From NCBI GenBank assembly GCA_013368315.1, contig JAACJM010000173.1, positions 62,001-126,000 on the forward strand: a DNA stretch of 64,000 nt, written 5' to 3'. How positions within the stretch are numbered: position 1 is the stretch's first letter; each line of letters begins with the position of its first letter. The notes below the pieces were generated by a model. That model ran no database searches, had not been told where the DNA came from, and worked only from the letters and a program-made list of their open reading frames with translations. Shown here one piece after another: positions 46,681 through 58,139 of the stretch. Both the position numbers and the translations under genes were made by a program. Source of the DNA: Tetrapyrgos nigripes (taxonomy: Eukaryota; Basidiomycota; Agaricomycetes; Agaricales; Campanellaceae).

Positions 46681-48016
46681 CAACGAGTTCCTTGATACGG
46701 ACAAAGGCTCTCTCATGATCACTGGTCCACTCAGGAAAAACCTTGTTGCATTCCTTCTTGGTTAACGGAGTCAAGACATAGGTGTATTCGGCCAGGTTAT
46801 GTAGATAACCGGCAATGAACCTGACCATTCCAAGGAATCTTCGCACAGAGGCAGCAGAGTGTGGCCGCGGAAAATGCAAAACGGCGTCGCATTTGCCACT
46901 TTGAGCTTCAATGCCTCGACGAGAGATGTGATGACCCAGGAAATCAATCTCCAGCTGGAAGAATTTGCACTTCTTCTGGTTGCAATACAATTTATTCCGC
47001 TTCAGTGCTTCAAGAATCAACTCGACATGCTTGGCGTGTTCATCTTTGTCCTTAGACCAGATGATGATATCATCAAGATATACATGGCAAAACTTTCCGA
47101 TATACTCACGGAGAGCAGTCGCCACTCGGCATTGATGTATCGCTGGTGCGTTGCGGATACCCATGGGCATGACTACCCATTCGTACAGGCCAAGGGGCGT
47201 GTTGACAGCTGTCAAGGGAATAGAAGCTTCATCTAGCCGAGTTTGGAAGAAGGAATCTGTCATGTCCATCTTGCCCCAAATTTTACCCTTCGCGCAGTCG
47301 GCCAAAATGTCCTCGATGCGCGGCAGTGGATGTCTGTCAGGTACTGTATTAGCGTTGAGGACACGATAGTCGTTAACCCAGCGGGGGAGAGCCGTCGGGT
47401 CAGCTTTTGGAATAAGGAACGCCGGTGATGTCGTGGCAGAAGATGACGGTCTAATGCAGCCAGTCTCAAGATGGCCCTGTATCAAGGTAGACCAAGCTTC
47501 TTTGTATTTCCGAGGTGAGGAATACGCTCGGGCCTGGAACGTTTTGTTCGCATCTTTTAGCTTAACCGAACAAAGAATGTCTGTAGGTAGTTCTGACACA
47601 TGAGGGATCTTTTCAAACACAGACGCAAACTTTGTCTTCAACTTGTCTGAACGAGCCTGTAAATCTGCAGCACGCTCCATGTCTTCTAGACGTGCTTTGA
47701 CTGCCGCTGCAATATTAACGGACTGTACGCAATCAGAAGCCCGAAGGCGAGGATTCCGGCGGTGAAAAGTCTTCAGTTCATTAACAACTGCCAGATGCAA
47801 TTTACAATACTCTACACGTTTCTGCTTAGGGCTACGCCTATCAGGTACACGACACGCAGAAGCAAGTCGCCTTGCAGACTCCTTCGCGTTTAAAATATCA
47901 ATCCCGGAAACTTTATCAATGCAAGTACGATTTTCACAGTCCAAGGCAAGCTTATTATGCGACAGAAAAGGGAGCCCAAGAATCATAGGAGAACAAAGAG
48001 ACGGAGAAACAATCGC
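46595..48016 (-). pseudogene. Element E reverse transcriptase region
   Basis: Same frame as gag. After the flap strand of the protease (MILGLPFLSHNKL) come RT motifs LPRWVNDYRVLN, KMDMTDSFFQTRL, VVMPMGIRNAPAIHQ and the catalytic YLDD (CHVYLDDIIIW), then the thumb with FLGHHISRRGI and the connection domain. At about 46680 the reading frame jumps: KELVV is followed in a different frame by DASNWRTGA of RNase H. The usual 20-25 residues between these motifs are absent, so a deletion of roughly 65-75 nt broke the frame. Catalytic residues are otherwise intact. Confidence 0.9.
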
Positions 48017-50131
48017 TCAGACTGTATGAGATGTCCAAGTATTAGAGTGTTCGGTAATACGTAGCTTTACAAATTCATGCAAGGTCGTGGTACTCATTGG
48101 AGACGACGAATCAGTTGTAGCGACACCAATGACCTCTGGACGAGGTAGCTTGAAGTGACGGAGGCCCAGACGTGAGGCAAGATCATCCCTGATTAAAACA
48201 ATATGTGAGCCTGAATCAAGCAGCAATGAAACACGAAGAGGGGAAGAGCCCGCGGGCCCCTCAAGCAGAGCATCCAAGTTCAAATGAGGTAGACGCAATG
48301 GAGCATCACTTACTACCGTGTGTCGCACCTCAGGAGCAGGGCCAGCAGCCTCTGGAGTTCTTGTACCATCTGCTTGGAGCCATTCCTCATCGTCGCTCTC
48401 CATGGCGTTGTTCAACGCAGCCACAGGAGACACATGGCCCGAGGAGGGGCTATGACGACGACGACGTGGAGAAGGACTGTGGCGACATCTACGAGCGTCA
48501 GGGGAAGGCGAGCTGTTGTAGTTGTCGTAGTTAGATGAGCGACGACCCCGGCGACCAGGGACATGCATAGGGGACCATGAGACGGAACGACAATGACTAT
48601 GAGCGTTTGAGTATAACTCAGTGTCCGATATCATGCGAGCGTTGGGGAAGACAGCAGAAACGGGGTTAACATTTGAACCACCCTCCACCCGTTCAAGGAA
48701 GGCGTCAATGTTGTCGACAACAGCGTTAGAGCTAGAACAGGGAACGGTAGTGGCGACGGCAGTGGGGGTCCTCTTCAATAAGGCATTCAGAGAGACTCGG
48801 GCCTTGTACTTCTTGTACAAATCGTTTGCGTAGTCGATGTCATCCTTCATCAAGGGTCTGTTCGGAACCGTGAGCGCTGGCGTAACTACACCATGAGGGC
48901 AATCAGAAGCCCTATGGTCCGCATTCGCCACCCTACATTTGAAGCAAAAGTGTCCATCATGGTAAAGTTGCAATTGCCCTGGATATGCACGGACTTCGGA
49001 CATGTATGGAGCTCGGTCGGTAGGGAAAGAGGATGTCGAAGAAGCTAGAGCGGCAGCCACGGCCCGAGGCATGCGACGATGGTCCTGGGACGTAGACGAT
49101 GACGAGACACTGGCAGCGGGAGCCTGGTTGTTGTTGCTTGCACGGGAGCCAGAGGAAGAAGTGCTGGACTTGAGGGCCCTCTCGAGACGATGAAGTCGGT
49201 CCTGTTCTGGACGGACATAACGACGATATTCAGCATCTAAAACCTTGACCGTCTTGACCCAAGACTTCAAGTCCAGCGTGTCCGAGACCTTGTTCTTCTT
49301 CAAGTGTTCTCGCAACCCCCGACCAATCGCACTGCGCAACGCGCTTTGTAGTCGACCGTCGACGTGCTTGGTAGTACCCTTCAGCAAGTTGTTGTAGGTG
49401 ACCAAGGTGTCGTACATGACGCTGAAGTCAGAGTCCTCGAACTTGGCTAAGTCCGCGTAGATGATGAGAGCTTCGATATCCTCTTCCCAGTCCTCGCCTA
49501 TGACGTGGCGCAACAAAACGTTCTCGAAGTCAGAGGCTGAGCCTGCATGAAGCTCGTCACGCCTGACTGAGAAAAAGTTCATGCTTGCTGGGTGTTGCCA
49601 GCACTCGGCGTAAAGGTCTCGAGCTTCCTTGGATTCAAAGTCAGTCAAGGGTGTCTTCCTGCTTCCGAGGAAGCGGAGCATACACGTCCTGACGTTGGCA
49701 TACTGTTGAGCTGAGAGACGTTTCTCGTGTACCTTTGGTGGTTTACCAGGGCCACCAGGTGACCAGGCAGTATCAGCAGCTGAGGTAGAGGTCGACATGC
49801 GGGGTACACTCGGGGAATTAGAGAAGGAAGACGACGAGGAAGACGAGGATGATGACGAGGATGCGGATGGGCAACGAGAACGATCACTCTTGGTAGACTC
49901 GTCGGTGAGCTTGTTAGAGTCGTCGGTGAGTTCGGTGAGTTCGGAATTGGGTGTTTCTACTTCAATTTGCGACTGGGCGTTTGCAGAGGATCTAGTGACC
50001 GGACCCGTAGTCGTGGGTTCTTCTACTTGATCGATGATTTCTTGGTTCTCGGCAGCGTCCACCTCAGTGGCGTCCGCCTTCCTGTTATTACGGCGAGGTC
50101 TGGAAACAGACGAAACAGCGACATTAGACAT
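48017..50131 (-). pseudogene. Element E Gag and protease
   Basis: ATG 50131 opens a 704-residue frame. An acidic and serine-rich N-terminus precedes the Gag core (about residues 130-300), a CCHC-like finger (CFKCRVANADHRASDC near residue 400) and an RRRRH basic region. A retropepsin with LLLDSGSHIVLIRDDLASRLG sits at the C-terminal end. The frame stops at TGA 48017-48019 just after the protease, and the same frame continues as pol at 47986, so gag-pol was one polyprotein and the TGA probably replaces CGA. A programmed gag-pol stop there cannot be excluded from one copy. The poly-Ser run corresponds to TCC/TCG codons at about 49800-49860. Confidence 0.9.
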
Positions 50132-50415
50132 TTATGATATGATAGCGTTTAAACGGAACAAGGCGGTAATGAAGACGAGGCAGGACAGGACAAGACAGAC
50201 TACCCACGGTGAAATGACCGTTTGGGCAAGGCGAGACGAGGCGGGTGCAGTACGAGACAGAGACGAGGCAGAGACGAGACAAAACACAACGGCGGGTGCG
50301 TCGTTGTCGTATAAAGAGGCTAAATGGATCTTATCGATGAGGAGACTCACGGAATTCCTTTTCAACGACGTGCGCGTTGCCTCACGGCTGAACGCACAGA
50401 AAGATTCAAAAAAAG

Positions 50416-50593
50416 TGGAAACCAGTCGTACGACTGGAACACTGAGCGATGAGGGACGAGGAAAGAATCTAGAACACGTCGTATTCAGAGATATGAAAGT
50501 AAAAAGATAAGAAAAAAGGTACAGTGTGACTACCAGGCTTAACTAGTACTGTCACTACATGTGACCGTGTTGTAAACATACTCTACGTTTACA
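50416..50593 (-). repeat. 5' LTR of element E
   Basis: Identical to 44433-44610 except two CpG losses: GTGTTGTAAACATAC here against GTGTCGTAAACGTAC. Confidence 0.95.
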
Positions 50594-50957
50594 AGACATG
50601 GTGTTACTGGATACAAGGCCATCAGTTTGTATCCCAGCTCTGGCCAGGTTTTTGTGGCTGTGTCACACAGAATTTGAGGGAAGGGACTGCAGCTCAATGT
50701 TGTTGACAGCAAGGACTAGCACAGACCAGTGTATCTCACAAAAACACATCTTGATCAACTATGGCCACCACCTTGAAAATTCCCATGGACTCAAGAGCCC
50801 AAAGGAAGCTTTGCAGTCTCGGTGCCATAGAGCATTATAGATAGTGTAGCTACTATCCCTACTCCCTACTTCTACCTTGCTTTGTTATACTCCACTGTAC
50901 TCTCAAAACACCCCAAACAACCTAACATAAGGCCCCCTGACCTAATACATCACAAAA

Positions 50958-52450
50958 ATGACAAGCCAAGCTAGTCAAGCCATGGCATGTTGCACATCAG
51001 AAACCCCAATATCTCGAAGCAGCACCCCTACTTCCACTACAGGGCTGATGACTTGGAATGCCACAGCGAGACTCAGTCAAACAAAAGCAGAATGGGAAGC
51101 AATAGGTTACATTACATGCAAATACCAACTCCCCAACACCTACTCCAAAGCCGACATCTATGCAGTCCTAAAAGATGCATCCAGGATGGAAAGAAGGGAC
51201 CACGAGGAAATGGGGAAGGTGGTGAAGCACTGTGTTGTGCTACTGGAGGCAATGGACAAGAAAGAAACAGTGCAAGAGCTGATTGAAGCAGTAATGTCCT
51301 CAGTCCAATATTCACTTGTGCAACTAGATACCTTTACAGAAATCAAGGACTCTCTCAATACAGTCGCTGGGGGACTCTCCGACCTAGTAAACAACTTCAA
51401 CTCAAGAGTAGAAAAGGCCCTCAAAGACTCGCTCCCCAAGTCATACTCTACCATTGCAGCTGCCCCTGCCTTTCCACCCTTCACCACTGCCCTCCAGGCC
51501 TAACACACATGAGCTCAAGTTGCTGTCCAACACTGCAAAGTACTCATGGTTAACACTGCAATGTACTCATAGTCAACACTGGGAATGAACATGGTCAAGA
51601 AATAGCAAAACTCAGCTATTCTGCAATTGTGACCCACCTTGGGATCACGTTGGGACCCATGGATACACCAGAAGACTGCACCATTAGGGCACTACACAAA
51701 CTGAAGGACTCAGACAACATTCTAGTTGAAATGTCCAGTCCTGAGGCAGCCAACCGGCTCAGAGAGAATGCTGACGAGTTCCTCACCCTATCTGGTGGTG
51801 CACTCCAGGTAATCTGGTGTGACCATGTAGTTATCTCCAAACGAGTACCCACCACATTCATTCCACATAACGTTGACATGCTACGTGAGCTCGAGGAGAT
51901 AAACAACCTGCTGAAGAACTCAATTGTCAAGGCAAAGTGGGCCAATGGGACCAAGGATGGCAGGAAGTACTCAGGTCAGTATGTTGTGCACCTCTACCTT
52001 TTCCTAACCACACCAGAAACAGCCAACAAACTGGTTGTGAATGGTCTACTTGCTGAGAATGCCTGTTGTCCCACAGAGAAGAAGATACTTGAAGAGCTGC
52101 GTTGCTTCCACTGTGTGGAGCTTGGACATATCTCACCTAACTGCCCCAGACATAGAATGGATGAGGGTGACATCCCAGTCTACGGCAACTGTGGGGACGG
52201 CCATGACACAAGACAGTGTACCAATGGTGAGCATACATATTGCGTAAACTGCAAAACAGATAACCACTCTAGTAGAGACAGATCCTGCCTGATGTTCCAG
52301 CAATGATGTGAAAACCTCAACAAGCAGCAACTCACCAACACTCTGCCCTTCTTTCCCACCAATGAGGATTGGACATGGGCATCTGAACCAGCAAACACAC
52401 GTCATGCAGGCCCACTGCCTCAGGTGACAGAATGGCCACACAGCCAGTGA
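50958..52450 (+). pseudogene. LINE D ORF1 (Gag-like protein with zinc knuckles)
   Basis: ATG 50958 opens 181 residues rich in Ser/Thr then coiled-coil-like (ITCKYQLPNTYSKADIYAVL; LIEAVMSSVQYSLVQLDTF). After stops near 51503 a second frame (51629-52306) continues with ITLGPMDTPEDC and three cysteine knuckles: CFHCVELGHISPNC, then CGDGHDTRQC, with the first cysteine of that second knuckle altered (YGNC), and CVNCKTDNHSSRDRSC. This is the nucleic-acid-binding ORF1 of the LINE. It is broken by stops at 51503 and 52306. Confidence 0.78.
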
Positions 52451-52599
52451 CATCATCAAACTACCCTAGGAGAAGCAGGCTGGCCATCTCCCTCAACCCA
52501 CGTCCCAATTGGCCCCACCCCACAATGGAACACAGGGCATGGAAACACCCAGACTGAGCTGGCTTCATCTATCCTGACTGTGATACCCCCCTCTAACCT

Positions 52600-54068
52600 T
52601 TACACTGTTTTAGATGGTTCAGCAAACTGAGACCACTCCTCTGCAAGACATAAGAATCCTCCCAATGAATACCTGCCTTCGACCTCATCAATGAAGACAA
52701 GGATAATGGCTTTTCCAACAATTTTGACATCATATGCATACAGGAGCCATGGAAGGATGCATATGGTAATGCACACCAAAATTTTCGGTGGACCATGGTA
52801 TACCCATTCTCTCAGCCCGCACTAGGAAGAACAACTCATGCCTTTTATCATGGTGCTGGTGGACCTGGGAACTACCTGAAATGAAAAAGCGACTTAGACG
52901 CCTCAACAATGACACATACAAGTTCTGAGCACTGCCTGGGCACCAGATACATCAGGAGCTGAAAGAACACAAGACATGGTACAAGGTGAGGATATTTCAA
53001 ACAAAGGAGGAGCACTGGAAGGAGTGGACCAAGACACCATATTCACAGCAGCCACCATGTTGAGACCCCTACCTGAACCACTGCCAGTCACCCTGGCCAG
53101 AGTGATCTGGACCTTTGAGGCCATGGCACCTTACAAAGCCCCAGGGCCAGACGGCATCCCTAATGTCATTCTCAGAACACATGCTGCACTCATTGCTCCC
53201 TTCACCCTGGAAATCTACAATGCCTCCAGTTGACTCATGGCATTCCCAACCATCTTCAACCTATCTGACACAGTAGTACTCTGGAAACCAGGACAAAAGG
53301 ACTATGGGCTGCCAAAATCTCACTGACCCATCAGCCTACTTACAGGTTTCAAGAAAGCACACACTGCCATCATTATAGAGGACATATCTTATATAGCTGA
53401 GTTGCACAACCTTCTACCTGCACATCAATTTGGGGGCAGACTGAGTCATATGACCACTGATGTGATCCACCTAGTCATCAATCACATCAAGAATGCCTAG
53501 AGAAACAAACAGGATGCCTCAATGCTCTCCCTTGACATTGAGGTGCCTTCCCAAATGCAAGTACCCAACACCTTCTATTCGACTTACATAAACAACGAAT
53601 ACCAGAACACACAGTGTGACTCATTGGGTAATATTAGCAGGACAACACACGAGACTCAGATTTGGGGACCACACATCAGAGCTTTTTGAACTCAAGAATG
53701 GGATTGACCAAGGGGACCCACTATCTATGATTCACTATCTCTTTTACAATGCTGATTTCTTTGATTTAACAGTTGCACTCTGGAACCAGGGCCTATCGGT
53801 AGGTTTTGTTGATGGCAAGAACATTGTTGTTGATGTTGAGACCCTTGTGGAGAATGTACAAGCCCTCAAAACATTCATGGACCTGAATGGAGGCTTTGCA
53901 TGGGCCTATATCCACAACTGTAACTTTTCTCTAGACAAACTCATTGTGGTGCATTTCCCACAACTGAGAAGTGGACCCACCCCCCAGGCACCCCCATTAA
54001 GTCTCCGAAATGTGATTTTCAAAGAAACTGACTCTGTTAGAGTTTTAGGAGTCATACTGGACAGCTGA
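52600..54068 (+). pseudogene. LINE D endonuclease remnant and reverse transcriptase
   Basis: The endonuclease region (52600-52920) is unreadable, with many stops; the fragment EMKKRLRRLNNDTYKF near 52880 belongs to the RT N-terminal part. RT motifs are APYKAPGPDGIPN (about 53130), H-stop-PISLL near 53325 where YRPISLL is expected (CGA to TGA), LPAHQFGGRLSHMTTD, DQGDPLSMIHYLFYNADF (about 53705) and a degenerate YVDD site reading GFVDGKNI (about 53810). The catalytic Asp-Asp pair is therefore lost. Confidence 0.8.
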
Positions 54069-54554
54069 CTCAAGTGGAAGGTTCAGCAGGCTTCAGCCCT
54101 TGCCAAAGCAACAGCAACTGTCTCTGCACTGTGGCAGATAACTAGACCCTCCCAGGGTGTCTCCATGAAGATGGTCCGACAGCTCTATGTAACAGTGGTG
54201 ATCCTGAAAATGACCTATGGTCTCGATGTGTGGTATGCTCTCCCTCATGTACCAGAAGGAGGACAGAAACAGGCTGGCTCTGTCAGTGCACTATGAGGTT
54301 TTGAGAAGATCCACTGACAGGCACTTTTATCAATCACTGGGGCAATGAGATCAGCACCAACTGACCTCCTACTCTCCATGCGCTATCTTCTGGAAAAGAT
54401 CTGTTTCCACTCCCTAATGTGTATATTCTCCCTCCCTGACAACCATCCCCTCAGGAGACTCACTGACAATGCATACCGCTACCAATACACAGCAACACAT
54501 TCATTGCCACTCTGAACTTTATCTCGTCTCTTCAATCCCCCTGCACCATCAGAG

Positions 54555-55637
54555 GTGGAGACCATCACCCCCCTGGCACATCTGCCAGACTACAACCCGT
54601 CCTTTGGATGCGACATTCCCACCAACAAAGACCAGGCATATAAACAAGAGAAAAACAATAGGCAACATATCACTATCTACTCAGATGGCTCTGGGATTGA
54701 TGATTATGCAGGTGCAGCAACAATACTAGTGGACCAGCAGAACCCAGGGAACAACCAAGTTCTGTGCTACCAACTAGGACCACTCACTCTCCACACAACA
54801 TATGAAGCTGAGGGCATCAGTATTGTCCTGGGCCTCACCCTGCTCCAGAACTGTGCCAACACAGACCAGGATGACACCAACATGATAGGACTTGATGGAA
54901 AATCATTTATCGAGGCCACTTTCAATCTCAAACACAAACCTGGGCAGTATATCATCAATGAAATTCACAGGGTCACTGACTCCATTCTTACAGTCGCCTG
55001 CCCCAGACTCCTCCTCACCTGGGTCCCCAGACATATGGGCTTGGACAGGAACAAGTTGGCAGACTGGGAAGCAAAGAAGGCTGTGCAGGGCGACACCAGA
55101 GGCATGTGCCTGCTTCCACATTTCCTTATGGAAAAGGCACTGCCAGCTAGTGTATCCACCCTCAAACAGCACTTTAACGCTTCACTAATACATCGGTGGG
55201 GGAGCACCTTTGCAAAGTCTGCACACATCCAGCGTTTCTCCATCTTTGACACCAAAGGAGTCTGCTCACCCTTTCTCCATCTCACTGACAGCCTCACATG
55301 GAGACAAACAAGTGTTCTGGTGCAGCTCACAGGCCACATCTCCCTCAATGCACATCTGCACTGCATTAACTGTGCAGACAACCCAAACTGCCTGAACTGT
55401 GAGATCTCAGGCCACCAAGTCAAGGAAACTGTCTGCCACTTCTTGCAAGACTGCCTGTCTTACTGCAGGGAATGGCACCAACTCAAATCAGCACTTGGCT
55501 GTGATGGGGACTCCATGAAGACTTTATTCAAAAGCCCAAATAACATGAAGCTGCTACTACAATTTATAAGTGGCACCAAGCACCTAAAGAATACTTTTGG
55601 TGATGTAAACCCCACTGATGATGATGATGAGGAATAA
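54555..55637 (+). pseudogene. LINE D RNase H and C-terminal domain
   Basis: Open frame of 360 residues. RNase H motifs are TIYSDGSG (first Asp), TYEAEGISIVLGL (Glu), MIGLDGKSFIEA (third Asp; usually TDS.) and LLTWVPRHMGLDRNKLADWEAKKA, given in parts WVPRHMGLDRNK and LADWEAKKA. A C-terminal Cys/His motif (HCINCADNPNCLNC, CHFLQDC) follows, typical of fungal LINEs. The stop at 55637 precedes a 3' UTR of about 330 bp. Confidence 0.85.
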
Positions 55638-55958
55638 CTACACCCACAGAAAGAAACCCATGCAAGCCCAACAGAGAAGATTGCACCATACTGACCCTTC
55701 TTCTCCACAGCTTGCTTTACTTGTCTGGGTCCCTGTATTAACTACAGGGGTCTGGGCCTGGTTGAAATCTTCCCAAACCCAAAAGTAACATGAATGTCAT
55801 TGGATGCCTCAGACCCCTGATCAATGGGTGGATAGCTAAACGATCCTGGTGAGGTCAGACTGCAGGGGGACTTATATCCATCTGCAGGGCTAGCTGGAGC
55901 CCAGGGGAATGAGAAGAAGGATGGGTAGATGTGCACTGTAGGGTAGTCCCTGTGGCAC

Positions 55959-55993
55959 AATAAAATTGATTTAAAAAAAAAAAAAAAAAAAAA
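55959..55993 (+). terminator. LINE D polyadenylation signal and A tail
   Basis: AATAAA at 55959-55964 is followed 8 bases later by 21 A (55973-55993), the retrotransposed poly-A end of element D. Confidence 0.9.
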
Positions 55994-56161
55994 GTGTTTC
56001 TTGCTACAACAGATGCAAGAGAGACTTGGTAGGAGTGAGATGGTGAGTGTACCAAGTTTCAGAGGAGAAGGATGCTGGGAAGGGGCTGGATTCATTTTTT
56101 TATGATAATTAGAACTTGGGAGTTTTAGGAATTTATGAATGGGAAAAGCAGGGATTGATTT

Positions 56162-56226
56162 GACATAGCCACACATGTAAATGGAGTGTAAAGAACTCAC
56201 CCTCATTTCATTGGGCCTTGTAATTT
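56162..56226 (-). repeat. Dispersed repeat copy (65 bp aligned)
   Basis: Aligns without gaps to 36526-36590. CpGs of that copy appear here as TG or CA. Confidence 0.6.
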
Positions 56227-56590
56227 CTCTATTCCATCTCCATGTTACTATTGCTGAAGTCAATGACTGATTGTGATTTGCATTAGGTTCTTATCAACAT
56301 CCACCTCCTTTACCTGAAAGAGATACAGATGAAAATTCTGAGTCCATTGTCATCTTGCTTTGCTCCCATCTTCATTTTTTTGCTCTCCTCTTCGCGTTTC
56401 TGTGATATTTCTCTCTGTGTTTGCTTGGACTCCTTTTGAATGTGGCTGGCAAGTGCATCAAACTTCTTGCTACTGACTACCCTTCAACGCTTTGCTATTT
56501 TTTTTGTTCCTTTGCTGCTTGCATTGGTTTTCACTGCAGTCTCTTTCCTTCCCTGTTTATCAAATTTCCCCTGCATTGCATTTCAATACT

Positions 56591-56800
56591 AATTGCATAC
56601 CTGCATGTCAGTAGGTACAATCTGTCAAGGAATACAAGATCATAGATTGAATAATGCCACCACTCAGTGCGCACCTGCATGTCAGTACAATCTGTCAAGG
56701 AATACAAGGTCATAGATTGAATAATGCTGCTACTTAATGCACACCTGCATGTCAATTTGTCAAAGAATACAAGGTCATAGATTGAATTATGCCACTACTC
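56591..56800 (+). repeat. Tandem repeat, period 65-70 bp, three copies
   Basis: CATAGATTGAATAATGC-type strings recur at 56641, 56711 and 56776. ACCTGCATGTCA precedes each at about 56599, 56673 and 56743. Confidence 0.85.
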
Positions 56801-56832
56801 AACAGAAAGGGGGGGGGGGGGGTGTCATATCT

Positions 56833-56892
56833 TACCATGCAAAGCAGTAGCACCTTTCCTCAGTATGAGGTGTAACCATGGTGTACAGATGG
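56833..56892 (+). repeat. Dispersed repeat block matching 29830-29888
   Basis: CCATGCAAAGCAGTAGCACC parallels CCATGCGAAGCAGTGGCACT at 29832, followed by further matches to GTGTAC. Confidence 0.5.
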
Positions 56893-57224
56893 TTTAAGGG
56901 GATGACCTCTTATGGATGAAAGAAACAAGATAGTTGTTCAGGCAAGAACCAGTGGTGAGTGTCTTCAGAGTCATTTTTGGTTGTATCTTCCTCATCTCTT
57001 CTTCTTACTCTTTCATCTTCATTCCATTGTCTTTTAATGTTCAGTGTTGGTCTTCTTTGTTCTTTTATTCACCTTGCTTTACTTATTTTATTCTTGGTTT
57101 ATTATCACTCTTATCCCTTCCATTCTCCCATCTATACCTATACCTGTCCCTGTCTATGCATATCCCAATCCCTCAACCCACCCCATTGCCTACTGATATC
57201 CTGTCCTCTCCCTCATATTCACTA

Positions 57225-57961
57225 CAGTCGAACATCTCAGAATGCATAGAGTTGGTTTCAGGATTTCTCTATGCATTCTGAGATTTATGCATTCCACTAT
57301 AGACCACTAAATTACACAAAAATGTACCTACTATTCAATTTTTCATCTGAAATATGCATCCATTGTTGTCTGCTTGACCTGAGTGCCTGTGTGTCACTTC
57401 AACTTGCCCTGGAACTTGAGAATTGCTTCCTGTAGCTTGAATCCCTCCTCGGCAAGTACAGAATCATCAAAGTGACTGCTCAAACACTGCATTTCAAGTG
57501 TTTGGCATGTTCTCATCAATTTGCCAAGACTGATGTCAGGAGGAGCTTCACTCTCATCATCATTGTCAATCTCTATAATCTCCCCACAGCTGATGAGCTC
57601 ATTTCTTCTCTCGCTCAAGAGGCATAATTAGAGGAGAGGGAAAGGGTAAAGATTGCTACAGTTTTATGAGTGTCAATCCTTGAATTTTTTCAAAAAGTTT
57701 TTTGTTCTTCTGTTTTGGAAATTTCATGAGTGCCACATTGGGGGAAACCCTTGTTTTCTCACTTTTGATAATTTTATTGTCCCCTAATCCAGACTTTCAT
57801 GCTCCATTCCATACATTTGCGTGTATCTACAAATGCATAATGGTTCAAAATGGCTATGCATTATGCAATTTTCAGCCATTCTGGCAGGGAACAAGCAGGG
57901 AACCATGAGTATTCCAGTAAATCTTGCAATATGACATTATGCAATCTGAGATGTTTGACTG
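57225..57961. mobile_element. Pogo-like (Tc1/mariner) DNA transposon remnant
   Basis: Terminal inverted repeats of 24 bp match at 22 positions: CAGTCGAACATCTCAGAATG onward from 57225, and its complement ending at 57961. TA dinucleotides flank both ends (57223-57224 and 57962-57963). The CAGT terminus and TA target are typical of pogo elements. Inside lies a transposase C-terminal fragment on the minus strand. At 737 bp it is internally deleted and non-autonomous. A second inverted copy of the terminus (57267-57284) makes an 18-bp perfect hairpin at the left end. Confidence 0.8.
57355..57618 (-). pseudogene. Pogo-like transposase, C-terminal fragment
   Basis: The minus-strand frame reads IEIDNDDESEAPPDIS, then CQTLEMQCLSSHFDD, FKLQEAILKFQGKLK, a TGA, and HTGTQVKQTTMDAYF. 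A terminal acidic stretch plus a QTTMDAYF-like end is characteristic of CENP-B/pogo-type DDE transposases in fungi (recognised from memory). The TGA again lies where an arginine would fit (KLK-R-HTG). The DDE core is absent. Its position within CAGT...ACTG repeats supports the call. Confidence 0.65.
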
Positions 57962-58139
57962 TATTCATATTCTTTTCTCATACTCAGGCTTTCTTTCCTC
58001 GTTTTCTTTCTTCTCCTTCTTCATTTATGTGTATATTTGTCCTTTCTATTGTGATTCGTCATTTGTTTCACATTTTCTTTCTCCCATTCTCTTGACTTTT
58101 TCATGTCAGCATTTCATGATTCTTGACACTTCTACAATA

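Larger units (their letters stand above)
44433..50593 (-). mobile_element. Ty3/gypsy chromovirus E (young, nearly intact)
   Basis: The 178-bp LTRs at 44433-44610 and 50416-50593 (TG...CA) differ at two positions. A perfect 5-bp target duplication AGACA lies at 44428-44432 and 50594-50598. The minus strand carries gag, zinc finger, protease, RT, RNase H, integrase and chromodomain in chromovirus order, with purine tract AATGGGGAGGAG before the 3' LTR. The length is 6161 bp. Two lesions are visible: a TGA at 48017 and a deletion with frameshift near 46680. The primer-binding site next to the 5' LTR (CTTTTTTTGAATC on the minus strand) did not match a tRNA I could name. Confidence 0.96.
50599..55993 (+). 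mobile_element. Non-LTR retrotransposon D (LINE with RNase H), decayed
   Basis: ORF1-type zinc-finger protein, a weak endonuclease region, RT, RNase H and a C-terminal cysteine-histidine motif lie in order on the plus strand and end in a polyadenylation signal and a 21-base A tail. RNase H after RT is typical of the I/Tad1-type LINEs of fungi. The exact 5' end is unknown; element E was inserted immediately to the left, so part of D might lie before 44428. No target duplication was found. Confidence 0.85.
55994..57222. other. CpG-poor repeat-bearing spacer
   Basis: Contains the dispersed repeat at 56162-56226, a roughly 70-bp tandem repeat at 56591-56800, a G run near 56808-56821 and a second dispersed-repeat block at 56833-56892. 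The open frame near 56934-57281 is hydrophobic low complexity and not called. Confidence 0.5.
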
